A DNA stretch of 32,834 nt from JBEKYH01 sp049511115 (GTDB lineage Bacteria > Planctomycetota > Phycisphaerae > Tepidisphaerales > Tepidisphaeraceae): the NCBI GenBank assembly GCA_049511115.1, contig JBEKYH010000002.1, positions 1-32,834 of the forward strand, written 5' to 3'. The notes beneath the pieces were generated by a model, which searched no databases, was not told the DNA's origin, and worked only from the letters and a program-made list of their open reading frames with translations. Each line of letters begins with the position of its first letter. Position 1 is the first letter of the stretch. A program made the translations under genes and the position numbers. Positions 21,304 to 29,873 of this stretch are shown here, in pieces.

Positions 21304-23256
21304 TTAATCACCGATCTCCTTGCGGATCAACTCGCCGAGTCCGCGCGCATCGGCGTTGCGCAGGCGCTCCAGGACGCATTGCCAGCGATAGGCGGGCGAA
21401 CCGCCCGAGTCCAGGGGGCGGTGCTTGAAGAGTTTGTCGAAAGCGCGCCGGTGGCGGTCGTATTCAGCCTGAATCCAGGCAAAGCGCGAAATAAACTCCG
21501 AGACGTAGGCGTCGGCGAACGCTTTTGGATCGGGGACGCACTTGAGGCGCCGGACAATCGGGCCGGCATATTCGGCGGCGCGGGCGGTGAGGCTACCTTT
21601 CCAATCGACGAAGGTGCCGACGTAGTCGGACACGACGATGGTGATGCCGTCGGGGATGTCCACGACGATTTCGTCGCCAACATCGAAAATGACCGGCCCG
21701 GGCATGTCGTGGCCTTCGATGATTTCGGCGCGGCCGACGAGGATGTTGGAGGCGGCGGCGCGCCCGAGTTGCTGGGCAAACGCATGGGCGAAGTTGGGAT
21801 CGGCCAGGCGCCGGGCCGAGATCTGATCGGTGCCCACGCCGGCGATGTAGTCGCGCTGGAAATAGGGCGACCAGATGCGCCGGCCGACGTAGCGGGAATT
21901 AGAGCCGTCGTAGCGCTCGGCGACTTTACGGGCGAACTGGCTGCCGGGAAGATTCATGCCCAATTGGCGGCAGGCGAGGCGGCGGTCCAGGACGTACTCC
22001 GTATATTCCTCGGAATCCTCCATCGCTTTTTCCAGGCTGCAACCCTGATCGAGACGCTCGCGCACGCCCCAGCGCTGCATGCGGATGACCTGGAGGATTT
22101 CCTCGGCGGCCCGGCGATGCTTGATCTGGGCGACGTACACCTCGCGGCGGCCGGCGCGATGCTCGTTGCGATTTGCCGAGGGAAGAACGTGGCCGAGGTT
22201 GATGTACTCAAGATCGCCGAATTCCTGGACGGCATTGAGAATGAGGCCGTTGAGGACGGTGGAGATTTGCTGATCGTGCTGGCGGCCGGTGGATTCCTCG
22301 ATGGCGGGGTCGATGATGAGTTCGCCGTCTTCGATGCGCGCGCCGGGCAGCCAGTCGACGCGCATGGAGAAATCGAGGTCGAGGCCCATGGTCTGGTCTT
22401 CAGCGCGGGCGTCGTCACCGCGGGTGACAAGGCGCTGAAACATGCGCTTTCGCCAGGGCGGATCGTCGAGGTCATCGCACTGGTATTCAGGGGCAACGAG
22501 GGTTTTGAGGCGCTGGCAAAACGCCTGAAAGCGGGAGCGTAGCTCTTCGGGCGGAGCTGTGCTGAGCGATTCAAGTTCGGCGACAGCCGGGGCCGGATGA
22601 GCCATGAAGAATTCGACCTCGGGGAAATCGCTGCCGTTGAGCTGATTGCAATAGGTGGCGATTTCGACGAGGTGCTTGCGGAGTTCGGCGTCGTCGAATT
22701 CGGCGAGCTTGCGGAAGCTTTCGTAGGTCACGTATCGCGTGCCGGAGATGGGGCTGTAGTAATAGATTGGCTGGCCGCCGATGGCGGAGCGCGATTCGGC
22801 GATCATGCGGCGAATCTGCTTGGGGGCGGTGGGCGGCAGGAACATGCGCCAGCATTCGCCGCGGTGCTTGAGCGCGTCGCGGACGCGGGTGTCGCTGAGG
22901 AGGAGGTATTGGATCTGGCGCTTGGGGAGGAGTTCCTGCAGCAGTTCGTCGGCAGCGAGGGCGAGGTCCATGCGCGAGGGGTCGGGGCGGATGAGGACCC
23001 CTTGGTCGTTGACGAGCAGATCGACGGCCTGGTCAAGTTCATTTTGATATTCGTCGGCGGTAAGGGGCTGCTCGCCATGCTCGAGGCGCGTCTGATTGAT
23101 GGAATCGACAAACATGGTGCGCTGGTAGGCGTGCAGGGGCATTTCCGGAAGGGCGACGAGGGTTTTGGCTTTGGGAAAGATGGAGGCGATGCGAACACAA
23201 AGCTCGCCGTTGCCGCTGCGCTTCATCAATTCTTCGCCGACGATTTTGACCATCAT
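21304..23256 (-). CDS. Large protein of unknown function
   Basis: A 650-residue soluble-looking protein with no signal peptide or transmembrane helix. I do not recognise its family. Visible landmarks are QPIYYYSPISGTRYVTYESF (about residue 165), a cluster LDLDFSMRVDWLPGA, a helical stretch rich in charged residues (EEILQVIRMQRWGVRERLDQ), and a C-terminal segment ASNILVGRAEIIEGHDMPGP followed by VIFDVGDEIVVDIPDGITIV and SDYVGTFVDW. That acidic strand pattern (IFDxGDE, VSDYxGTFVD) might be a nucleotide-binding or kinase-like site, but this is speculation. ATG 23256 or the adjacent ATG 23253 is likely, with GAGGG just upstream. It is divergent from the HTH/PTS-Hyf operon and may have a separate role. 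Confidence 0.75.
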   Translation of the reverse strand: MMVKIVGEELMKRSGNGELCVRIASIFPKAKTLVALPEMPLHAYQRTMFVDSINQTRLEHGEQPLTADEYQNELDQAVDLLVNDQGVLIRPDPSRMDLALAADELLQELLPKRQIQYLLLSDTRVRDALKHRGECWRMFLPPTAPKQIRRMIAESRSAIGGQPIYYYSPISGTRYVTYESFRKLAEFDDAELRKHLVEIATYCNQLNGSDFPEVEFFMAHPAPAVAELESLSTAPPEELRSRFQAFCQRLKTLVAPEYQCDDLDDPPWRKRMFQRLVTRGDDARAEDQTMGLDLDFSMRVDWLPGARIEDGELIIDPAIEESTGRQHDQQISTVLNGLILNAVQEFGDLEYINLGHVLPSANRNEHRAGRREVYVAQIKHRRAAEEILQVIRMQRWGVRERLDQGCSLEKAMEDSEEYTEYVLDRRLACRQLGMNLPGSQFARKVAERYDGSNSRYVGRRIWSPYFQRDYIAGVGTDQISARRLADPNFAHAFAQQLGRAAASNILVGRAEIIEGHDMPGPVIFDVGDEIVVDIPDGITIVVSDYVGTFVDWKGSLTARAAEYAGPIVRRLKCVPDPKAFADAYVSEFISRFAWIQAEYDRHRRAFDKLFKHRPLDSGGSPAYRWQCVLERLRNADARGLGELIRKEIGD

Positions 23257-23410
23257 GCCCTCGACTGCCAGACAGAGTAACCCATTAGGAGGCAAAACGA
23301 ATCATCGGGATAGGTTACCCGACAAGCATCGGCTCAAGCCAGTTTGGGACATAACTGCCATTGTTCAATCATTTGCTCCCACTATTGTACATTACCATCC
23401 GATATTGGAC

Positions 23411-23437
23411 TTTACAGGACATTTAATTAGCGATAAG
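23411..23437 (+). promoter_or_regulatory. Weak candidate promoter of the HTH/Hyf operon
   Basis: TTTACA (23411-23416) and GATAAG (23432-23437) are separated by 15 bases, short of the usual 17. They lie within an A/T-rich block (23350-23440) between divergent genes. This is the only plausible promoter region for the long operon downstream. Confidence 0.25.
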
Positions 23438-23464
23438 ACAGGTGCCCGGAAAGGATCGGAAGCC

Positions 23465-23683
23465 ATGAAACTGACAGTGCGCGATGCGGCGCGAATCTTA
23501 AGTGTTTATGAAAAAAGCGTTTATCGCTGGATCAAGGATGGGATTATCCCGGCTTACCAGATCAACGACCAATATCGATTCAACCGGGCGGAGCTGCTGG
23601 AATGGGCGACGTCGCGAAGAATCAATGTGTCGCCGGAGATTTTTGCAGAGCCGGAGGGCGGGGAGACGCCGCCGCCGAATTAG
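23465..23683 (+). CDS. Excisionase-type HTH module, N-terminal part of an interrupted HTH-PTS IIA gene
   Basis: Seventy-two residues forming a MerR/excisionase-like winged helix: LTVRDAARILSVYEKSVYRW, IKDGIIPAYQINDQYRFNRA, ELLEWATSRRINVSPEIF. The frame then meets TAG at 23681-23683 and continues open, in the same frame, into the PTS IIA domain (SDALATGGIYYRMGGVDKAS). From memory of the family, planctomycete and related genomes encode this as one protein with a HTH followed by EIIA. The stop therefore most likely splits one gene. Without suppression the short product would still be a complete DNA-binding domain. ATG 23465 has a GGAAG-type ribosome binding site. Such regulators usually sit beside hyf-like clusters, as here. 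Confidence 0.82.
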   Translation: MKLTVRDAARILSVYEKSVYRWIKDGIIPAYQINDQYRFNRAELLEWATSRRINVSPEIFAEPEGGETPPPN

Positions 23684-23719
23684 AGCGATGCACTGGCGAC
23701 GGGGGGCATCTATTACCGG

Positions 23720-24208
23720 ATGGGGGGCGTGGATAAGGCATCAGTGCTGCAGGCGGTGGTGGATGTGATGAAGCTGCCGGAGGAAGTGGACCGGAAGTTT
23801 CTTTATGAGGTGTTGCTGGCGAGGGAAGCGCTGGGTTCGACGGGCGTTGGCGACGGGATTGCCATTCCGCATGTGCGAAATCCAATCGTCCTGCACGTCG
23901 TGCGGCCGGTCGTGACGCTCTGTTTCCTGGAGCGGCCGGTCGAGTTTGGGGCGCTGGATGGGCGGGCGGTTACGACACTCTTTACGCTGATCAGCCCGAC
24001 AGTACGCGCACATCTCCATTTATTATCGCGATTGGGGTTTGCACTGCGCGATGCGGATTTCAAAGCGGCGATCATGCAGCAGGCGGCGCGCGAGCAGATT
24101 CTCGAAGCGCTGAAGCGCACGGAAATCGCCATGGGATTTGGGAATAGCCAACAGACGGCGGGGGCCGGCGCCGGCCCGGGCGTCGGTTCAGGGAAAACCG
24201 CGGATTAA
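23720..24208 (+). CDS. PTS EIIA-2 (EIIA-Ntr-like) domain, C-terminal part of the interrupted gene
   Basis: A 162-residue fructose/mannitol-type phosphotransferase IIA domain, probably regulatory. The phospho-acceptor histidine is in GDGIAIPHVRNP. REALGSTGVG, RPVEFGALDGRAVTTLFTLI and TVRAHLHLLSRLGFALRDADF are family features. Starting at ATG 23720 loses the first beta-strand (GGIYYRM), which lies in frame between this ATG and the TAG, and no ribosome binding site precedes the ATG. Both points suggest the domain was once joined to the HTH module. The C-terminal tail is Gly/Ala-rich. The next gene, hyfB, starts 26 bases downstream. Phosphorylation-dependent control of the Hyf operon is inferred. 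Confidence 0.82.
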   Translation: MGGVDKASVLQAVVDVMKLPEEVDRKFLYEVLLAREALGSTGVGDGIAIPHVRNPIVLHVVRPVVTLCFLERPVEFGALDGRAVTTLFTLISPTVRAHLHLLSRLGFALRDADFKAAIMQQAAREQILEALKRTEIAMGFGNSQQTAGAGAGPGVGSGKTAD

Positions 24209-24234
24209 ACACCTGAAATAAATGAAGTTCGAGA

Positions 24235-26241
24235 ATGCGAGTCGAGTTTACATTCGCGGCCTGTCTGATTGCAGCCATAAGCGGGCTGCCGGGGGTGGCG
24301 CTGCCGCGACGTTCGGCGCTGGGGCAGAAAACCGCCGTTTTGCTAATGGCGGTGAGTTCGATCATTGGACTGGTTGCGGCGCTGGGGGAGTTGCTGGATG
24401 GGCGGGTGAGTTCGATGACGATTCCCGGGGCGCTGCCCCAGTGGACGTTTCATTTCACGGTTGATCCGTTGGCGGCGTTTTTTCTCGTGCCGATTTTTCT
24501 GTTGGGGGGCGCGGGATCGGTCTATGGGCTTGGGTATTGGCGACAAGCGGAGCATTTGCGCAATGGGCGCAAGCTGAGTGTGTGTTACGGGGCACTTGTG
24601 GCGGGGCTGGGTCTGGTGGCGCTGGCGGGCGACGGGATCACGTTTTTGTTCGCGTGGGAGGTCATGGCGCTGGCGGCGTTTTTTGCGGTGAGCACCGAGG
24701 ATCACAAGCCGGAGGTGAGCCGTGCGGGGTGGGTGTATCTGATCGCGACGCATGTGGGGACGCTGATGCTGTTTGCGCTATTTGCCCTGTTGCGCGCGGC
24801 GAGTGGGTCGTTTGAACTGAAGCGACTGCAGCCGGCGGAAGCGGGGGTGGGATTGCAGGTCGCAATATTCCTGCTGGCGTTCATTGGATTTGGGTTCAAG
24901 GCGGGGATTATGCCGCTGCATTTCTGGCTCCCCGATGCGCACGCGGCCGCGCCAAGCCATGTATCGGCGGTGATGTCGGGGGTGGTATTGAAGATTGGAA
25001 TTTACGGGATCGTGAGAATCCTGACGCTGCTGCCGGGTTTGCCGGTGGCGTGCGGGGTGATGGTGCTGGGGGTGGGGACGATCAGCGCCGTGTTCGGCGT
25101 CGCGTTTGCGCTGGGGCAGCACGATCTCAAGCGATTGCTGGCGTATCACAGCATTGAGAACATCGGGATCATCGTGATGGGGCTGGGGCTGGCGATGATC
25201 GGCGTGGCGCTGGGCCGGCCCGCGTGGGTGATGCTGGGGATGGGAGGATGCCTGCTGCACGTGTGGAACCATTCGCTGTTTAAGGGATTGCTTTTCCTGG
25301 CGGCGGGGTCGGTGGTTCATGCGACGGGAACGCGCGAGATTGATCGCCTCGGCGGGCTTTGGGGGCGAATGCCGCAAACGGGGGCACTGTTTGCCATCGG
25401 GGCGGTGGCGATCTGCGGGCTGCCGCCGCTGAACGGATTTGTCAGCGAGCTGATGATTTACCTGGGGCTGTTTGGCGCCGCGGCGGACAATGGGGCGGGA
25501 ATATCGGTGATTGCTCTGGCGGCGCCGGCGCTGGCGATTGTGGGAGCGCTGGCGCTGGCCTGTTTTGTGAAGGCATTTGCAGCAGTTTTCCTGGGGTCGG
25601 CTCGGACCGCGGCCGTGAAGCGAGCGCATGAAGCGCCGATGACCATGGTAGGGCCGATGGCGCTGCTGGCGGGATTGTGTGCGCTGATCGGACTGGCGCC
25701 GGGATTGGCGCTGCAACTGCTGGAACGGCCGATCGCAATGTGGGGTCAGTTATCCGATGCGCCGGTGGCGCGGTTCGTTCCATGCTGGCCCGTTACGGCA
25801 CTGAATGTTTCGCTTTTGATCGCGGTTGCGGTTGGATATGCGTGGGTCCGGGGGATGCCGCGACGACGGACGGTGCAAGCAGCGCCCACATGGGACTGCG
25901 GTTACCTGCGGGCAAGTCCGCGGATTCAGTACACGGCATCGTCGTTTGCGGACACACTGGTGGGACTATTTCGCTGGCTGCTTAGGCCGACGTTTCATCG
26001 CAGCCTGCCGACGGGGGTGTTTGCCAACGAGACGAAATATGAATCGCACGTGCCGGATGTGGTGCTGGATGGGTGGCTGCATCCCCTCTGGGGACGGGTG
26101 AAGGTGCGTTTGGCGTCGGCGCGGGCGCTGCAGCAAGGGCGATTGCAGTGGTATTTGCTATACATCCTGCTGGCGTTGTTTGTGTTGCTGTTGTCGTTGG
26201 TTCCGGCGGCGGATTTGGCGAGGCGCGTGTTGGGACGGTGA
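24235..26241 (+). CDS. hyfB: HyfB-like antiporter-type membrane subunit, copy 1
   Basis: A 668-residue polytopic membrane protein of the NuoL/M/N and MrpD superfamily, HyfB branch, thought to move protons or sodium ions. The conserved charged residues are in place: glutamate in FAWEVMAL, lysine in GFKAGIMPLHFWLPDAHAAA, lysine in QHDLKRLLAYHSIENIGI, and glutamate in GLPPLNGFVSELMIYLG. A C-terminal HyfB-specific tail is present (APTWDCGYLRASPRIQYTAS, then SFADTLVGLFRWLL) and ends with a last helix. ATG 24235 is weakly supported by GAG just upstream, 26 bases after the PTS IIA stop. A second copy of identical length follows after 7 bases. Confidence 0.93.
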   Translation: MRVEFTFAACLIAAISGLPGVALPRRSALGQKTAVLLMAVSSIIGLVAALGELLDGRVSSMTIPGALPQWTFHFTVDPLAAFFLVPIFLLGGAGSVYGLGYWRQAEHLRNGRKLSVCYGALVAGLGLVALAGDGITFLFAWEVMALAAFFAVSTEDHKPEVSRAGWVYLIATHVGTLMLFALFALLRAASGSFELKRLQPAEAGVGLQVAIFLLAFIGFGFKAGIMPLHFWLPDAHAAAPSHVSAVMSGVVLKIGIYGIVRILTLLPGLPVACGVMVLGVGTISAVFGVAFALGQHDLKRLLAYHSIENIGIIVMGLGLAMIGVALGRPAWVMLGMGGCLLHVWNHSLFKGLLFLAAGSVVHATGTREIDRLGGLWGRMPQTGALFAIGAVAICGLPPLNGFVSELMIYLGLFGAAADNGAGISVIALAAPALAIVGALALACFVKAFAAVFLGSARTAAVKRAHEAPMTMVGPMALLAGLCALIGLAPGLALQLLERPIAMWGQLSDAPVARFVPCWPVTALNVSLLIAVAVGYAWVRGMPRRRTVQAAPTWDCGYLRASPRIQYTASSFADTLVGLFRWLLRPTFHRSLPTGVFANETKYESHVPDVVLDGWLHPLWGRVKVRLASARALQQGRLQWYLLYILLALFVLLLSLVPAADLARRVLGR

Positions 26242-26248
26242 GTTGCAT

Positions 26249-28255
26249 ATGAGCATTGAACTGTTGTTGATCGCCACTTTCATTGCGGCCGCCAGCGGCG
26301 GGCCGGGGTTGCTGCTGAGCAAGCGGGGAAACTCAGGGCAGTGGATCGCGATGGGGATGAACGTGATCGGCGCGGTCGTCGGCGGAGCGGGGATTGTTCT
26401 GCAATACGTGAATCCTGGCGCGACTTCGAAACTCGAAGCGGCGTGGTCGCTGCCTGTGGGACGATTTTCCGTCGGGATCGACGACCTGAGCGCGATTTTT
26501 CTGATTCCGGTTTTGCTGATTTCGGCGCTGGGCTCTATTTACGGGCTGGAATATTGGAAGCAATCGCGGCGCCCCCGCGATGGTCGGAAGCTGCGGCTGT
26601 GCTGGGGCATGATGACGGCGGGGATGATGCTGGTGGTGCTGGCGCGCGATGGCGTGCTGCTGTTAATGGCGTGGGAGATCATGGCGCTGGCGGGGTATTT
26701 CCTCGTGGCGACGGAGGACGGCAAGCCCGAGGCGCGGTGGGCGGCGTGGGTTTACCTGGTGGCGGCGCATCTGGGGGCGTTGTCGCTCTTCGCGATGGTG
26801 GCGCTGATGCGATTTGGCAGCGGGTCGTTTGCGCTTTGGCCCACGGCCGGGGCGGAGATGCCGGGGTGGCTGGCGACGGCGGTGTTCGTCACGGGAGTCG
26901 TGGGGTTTGGACTCAAGGCGGGGATTATGCCGCTGCACGTGTGGCTGCCGGGCGCGCATGCCAACGCGCCAAGTCATGTATCGGCGATCATGTCGGGAGT
27001 GCTGCTGAAGATGGGGGTCTACGGAATCATTCGTGTGGCGGCGCTGACGCCGCATCCGCCGATCTGGTGGGGGGCGACGTTGCTGGGAGCGGGGGCGGTT
27101 TCGGGCGTGATGGGGATTGCGTTTGCGGTCGCGCAGCATGATTTCAAGCGGCTGCTTGCTTATAGCAGCATTGAAAACATCGGCATCATTACCATCGGGA
27201 TCGGGCTGGCGCTGCTGGGGAAGACGCTGGGGCAAAGCGATTTGATCGTCCTGGGCATGGGCGGGGCGCTGCTGCATGTATTGAATCACAGCTTGTTTAA
27301 GCCACTGCTGTTCATGGGCGCCGGAAATATTCTGCACGGTACCCGGACGCGGCGGATTGACCGATTGGGGGGATTGGCCAAGACAATGCCGGCGACGTTT
27401 GCATACGTGGCGCTGGGGGCAATTGCGATCTGCGGATTGCCTCCGTTGAACGGATTTGTAAGCGAGTTGTTGATTTACATGGGGTTGTTTCGCGCCGCCA
27501 TGCTGAACATGGGGCGAATGTGCGTGTGGGCGGCGATGGCGGCGCCGGCGCTGGCGATGATCGGGGCCTTGGCGCTGGGGGCGTTTATCAAATGGATCGG
27601 GACGGGCTTTGGAGGCTTGCCGCGCACGCGGGCGGCCATGACGGCGCACGAGGCGGGAAAGACAATGCTGGGGCCGATGGGCGCGCTGGCGGCGGGGTGC
27701 GTGATCATCGGGATGACGCCGATGGTGATGATGCCGCTGATTGAGCGTGGGGTGGCGGTGTGGGATTCGCGGCCTGGCGAAGCGGGGGTTTCGATCTCAG
27801 GACTGGTTCCATTGCATTGGTTCACCATTGGCGCGATCGCGTTGGTAGCGGCGGTTTTGAGCACAGGAGCGGTGATCGCGATGTGCAGACGCCGCAACGC
27901 GGGGGAAACGGCCGGGAAGACGGTGGGGACATGGGATTGCGGGTATGCGCGGCCGACGGCGGCGATGCAATATACGGGTTCATCATTTGGGCAGACACTG
28001 GCCAAAATGTTTGGCTGGCTGCTGCTGCCGCGCCGCGCGTTCTGGGGACCGTCGGGGCTGTTTGCGGGGCGGTCTTATTTTTCAAGCGAAGCTCCGGACA
28101 CCGTCCTGGACCGCGGACTGGTGCCGGCCTTTTCGCTGGGCCAGCGGGTGCTCTCCCGGGTGCGGCCGATGCAGCAGGGACCCGTGCAAATCTATTTGTT
28201 CTACATGCTGGCGATTTTGATTGGGATGCTGGTGTTCGGCGGATGGACGAAATGA
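26249..28255 (+). CDS. hyfB: HyfB-like antiporter-type membrane subunit, copy 2
   Basis: A second 668-residue HyfB-like protein, paralogous to copy 1 over its whole length, including the TWDCGYARPTAAMQYTGSSF tail. The key membrane residues are again present: LMAWEIMALAGYFLV, KAGIMPLHVWLPGAHANAPS, AQHDFKRLLAYSSIENIGII and CGLPPLNGFVSELLIYMG. One visible difference is glycine in WLPGAH where copy 1 has the usual aspartate (WLPDAH). ATG 26249 has GGTGAG upstream and lies 7 bases after the copy 1 stop. With HyfF this gives three antiporter-like subunits in the complex, as in complex I. Confidence 0.93.
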   Translation: MSIELLLIATFIAAASGGPGLLLSKRGNSGQWIAMGMNVIGAVVGGAGIVLQYVNPGATSKLEAAWSLPVGRFSVGIDDLSAIFLIPVLLISALGSIYGLEYWKQSRRPRDGRKLRLCWGMMTAGMMLVVLARDGVLLLMAWEIMALAGYFLVATEDGKPEARWAAWVYLVAAHLGALSLFAMVALMRFGSGSFALWPTAGAEMPGWLATAVFVTGVVGFGLKAGIMPLHVWLPGAHANAPSHVSAIMSGVLLKMGVYGIIRVAALTPHPPIWWGATLLGAGAVSGVMGIAFAVAQHDFKRLLAYSSIENIGIITIGIGLALLGKTLGQSDLIVLGMGGALLHVLNHSLFKPLLFMGAGNILHGTRTRRIDRLGGLAKTMPATFAYVALGAIAICGLPPLNGFVSELLIYMGLFRAAMLNMGRMCVWAAMAAPALAMIGALALGAFIKWIGTGFGGLPRTRAAMTAHEAGKTMLGPMGALAAGCVIIGMTPMVMMPLIERGVAVWDSRPGEAGVSISGLVPLHWFTIGAIALVAAVLSTGAVIAMCRRRNAGETAGKTVGTWDCGYARPTAAMQYTGSSFGQTLAKMFGWLLLPRRAFWGPSGLFAGRSYFSSEAPDTVLDRGLVPAFSLGQRVLSRVRPMQQGPVQIYLFYMLAILIGMLVFGGWTK

Positions 28256-28265
28256 ACGAAGCGAA

Positions 28266-29198
28266 ATGAACAATATGTGGAGCGAATTATCCAATCTGGC
28301 GGTTCACCTGGCGCTGCTCGTGCTGATGCCGCCGCTGTTGCTGGGAATGATCAACAAGACCAAGGCCTGGTTTGCCGGCCGGAACGGTCCGCCGGTGATG
28401 CAGCTTTATTTTGATCTGGCGAAACTGATGCGCAAGGGGATGGTGATCAGCGCGACGACGACGTGGATTTTCCAGGCAGGCCCGGTGATTGCGCTGACGG
28501 CGGTGATGCTGGCGGCGCTGCTGGTGCCGCTGGGGCGATTCAATTCGCCGGTGCATTTTGCGGGGGATTTGGTTCTCTTCGCCTACCTCCTGGCGCTGGG
28601 GCGATTTTTCACCACGGCGGCGGCGCTGGATACGGGATCGGCATTTGAAGGGATGGGAGCGGCGCGGGAAGTGACGTTTGCCTGCCTGAGCGAGCCGGCG
28701 TTGTTTTTGGCGTTTTTGGTGCTGGTGAAACTGTCGGGATCGTTGAGTTTGACGCCGATGCTGCACGCGCCGATGTCGGTCGGGATGGCGGCGCTGCCGA
28801 TTGCGACGTTACTGCTGATCGCGGCGGGATTGTTCATCGTGCTGCTGGCGGAGAGTTGCCGGATTCCGGTCGATGATCCGAACACGCACCTGGAACTAAC
28901 CATGATCCATGAGGTGATGGTGCTGGACCACAGCGGGCCGCTGCTGGGGGTGATCCTGTACGGGGCGGCGGTGAAATTATTTTTGCTGTGCGCGATTGTG
29001 CTGCATGTGATCGCGCCGTTTAGCTGCGGCGTGGCAGTGATCGACTGGTTGGTATTTGCCGCGGAGATGCTGGGAATGGCGGTGGCGATTGGGATCGTGG
29101 AATCGGTGATGGCAAGGTTGCAGATGCGGCATGTGCCGACGCTGCTGGTGGCGGCGAGCGTGCTGTGCGGGTTCGGGTTTTTACTGATGCTCAGATAG
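28266..29198 (+). CDS. hyfC: HyfC/NuoH-like membrane subunit
   Basis: A 310-residue polytopic protein of the NuoH/HyfC/EchB family, which connects the hydrophilic arm to the ion-pumping arm. Visible landmarks are KTKAWFAGRNGPPVMQLYFD at residues about 31-50, the loop GSAFEGMGAAREVTFACLSE, and the acidic segment ESCRIPVDDPNTHLELTMIH followed by EVMVLDHSGP. These are the conserved loops facing the hydrogenase-like module. ATG 28266 is 10 bases after the hyfB stop. Another in-frame ATG (28275) is possible and neither has a strong ribosome binding site. Confidence 0.92.
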   Translation: MNNMWSELSNLAVHLALLVLMPPLLLGMINKTKAWFAGRNGPPVMQLYFDLAKLMRKGMVISATTTWIFQAGPVIALTAVMLAALLVPLGRFNSPVHFAGDLVLFAYLLALGRFFTTAAALDTGSAFEGMGAAREVTFACLSEPALFLAFLVLVKLSGSLSLTPMLHAPMSVGMAALPIATLLLIAAGLFIVLLAESCRIPVDDPNTHLELTMIHEVMVLDHSGPLLGVILYGAAVKLFLLCAIVLHVIAPFSCGVAVIDWLVFAAEMLGMAVAIGIVESVMARLQMRHVPTLLVAASVLCGFGFLLMLR

Positions 29199-29228
29199 AC
29201 GTTTCATGAGATGGATGTCGAGGTTGAT

Positions 29229-29870
29229 ATGCAATCAACGATCAATGCGCTGCTGGTGATGGTGCTGCTGCTGAATCTCTATCTTCTGGCGGCGAGCCGC
29301 ATCCGCGCGCTCATTCAGGGGGCGGCGCTGCAGGGAATTCTTCTCAGCGCGATGCCGCTGCTGGTGCTCGGGCATTGGGGCGTGACGCCGGTGCTGGTGG
29401 GGCTGGGGACGCTGGCGCTGAAGGGATCGATTATTCCGCGCATGTTGCTCAAGGCGCTGCGTGACGCCCAGATTAAACGAGAAGTGGAGCCGCTGATCGG
29501 GCTGGTGCCGACGATGCTGCTGGGGGCGTTTGGGACGGCCGTTTCCATTGCCTTCGCGGCGCACCTTTCGCTCGCAGGCGGGCATAGCGAGACGCTGATT
29601 GTGCCGGCCGCGTTTTCGACGGTATTGACGGGATTCCTGCTGCTTATCACGCGGATCAAGGCGATATCGCAGGTGATCGGGTATCTGATCCTGGAAAACG
29701 GTATTTACATTTTTGGCATGCTCCTGGTGGAGGCGATGCCGTTTCTCGTGGAACTGGGAATTTTGTTGGACTTGTTCGTGGGGATTTTTGTGGTCAGCAT
29801 CATTATTCACCACATCAACAGTGAGTTTGCGTCGCTCGATACGTGGCGGCTGGCGTCGCTGAAGGAATAG
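29229..29870 (+). CDS. hyfE: HyfE/NuoK-like membrane subunit
   Basis: A 213-residue polytopic protein of the HyfE family, related to NuoK in its C-terminal half (ISQVIGYLILENGIYIFGML, then LVELGILLDLFVGIFVVSII). The glutamates in LENGIY and LVELGI are the conserved intramembrane acids. ATG 29229 is chosen because GAGG lies five bases upstream; an in-frame ATG at 29211 would add six residues (MDVEVD). It sits 30 bases after hyfC, with hyfF 3 bases downstream. Confidence 0.9.
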   Translation: MQSTINALLVMVLLLNLYLLAASRIRALIQGAALQGILLSAMPLLVLGHWGVTPVLVGLGTLALKGSIIPRMLLKALRDAQIKREVEPLIGLVPTMLLGAFGTAVSIAFAAHLSLAGGHSETLIVPAAFSTVLTGFLLLITRIKAISQVIGYLILENGIYIFGMLLVEAMPFLVELGILLDLFVGIFVVSIIIHHINSEFASLDTWRLASLKE

Positions 29871-29873
29871 ACG

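Noticed and set aside
21379..22542. 387-codon open frame on the + strand
   Set aside because: It is opposite the 650-residue minus-strand gene, has a biased composition without domain signals, and follows from codon bias on the other strand.
23681..23683. Recoding of TAG as a genome-wide sense codon
   Set aside because: Other genes in the window, such as the RAYT transposase and the membrane-tethered sigma factor, end normally at TAG. Only a local event at this codon is plausible.
24778..25716. 312-codon minus-strand frame rich in Gln, Arg and His
   Set aside because: It is the antisense of hyfB copy 1 and has the composition expected for the complement of a G-rich membrane-protein gene.
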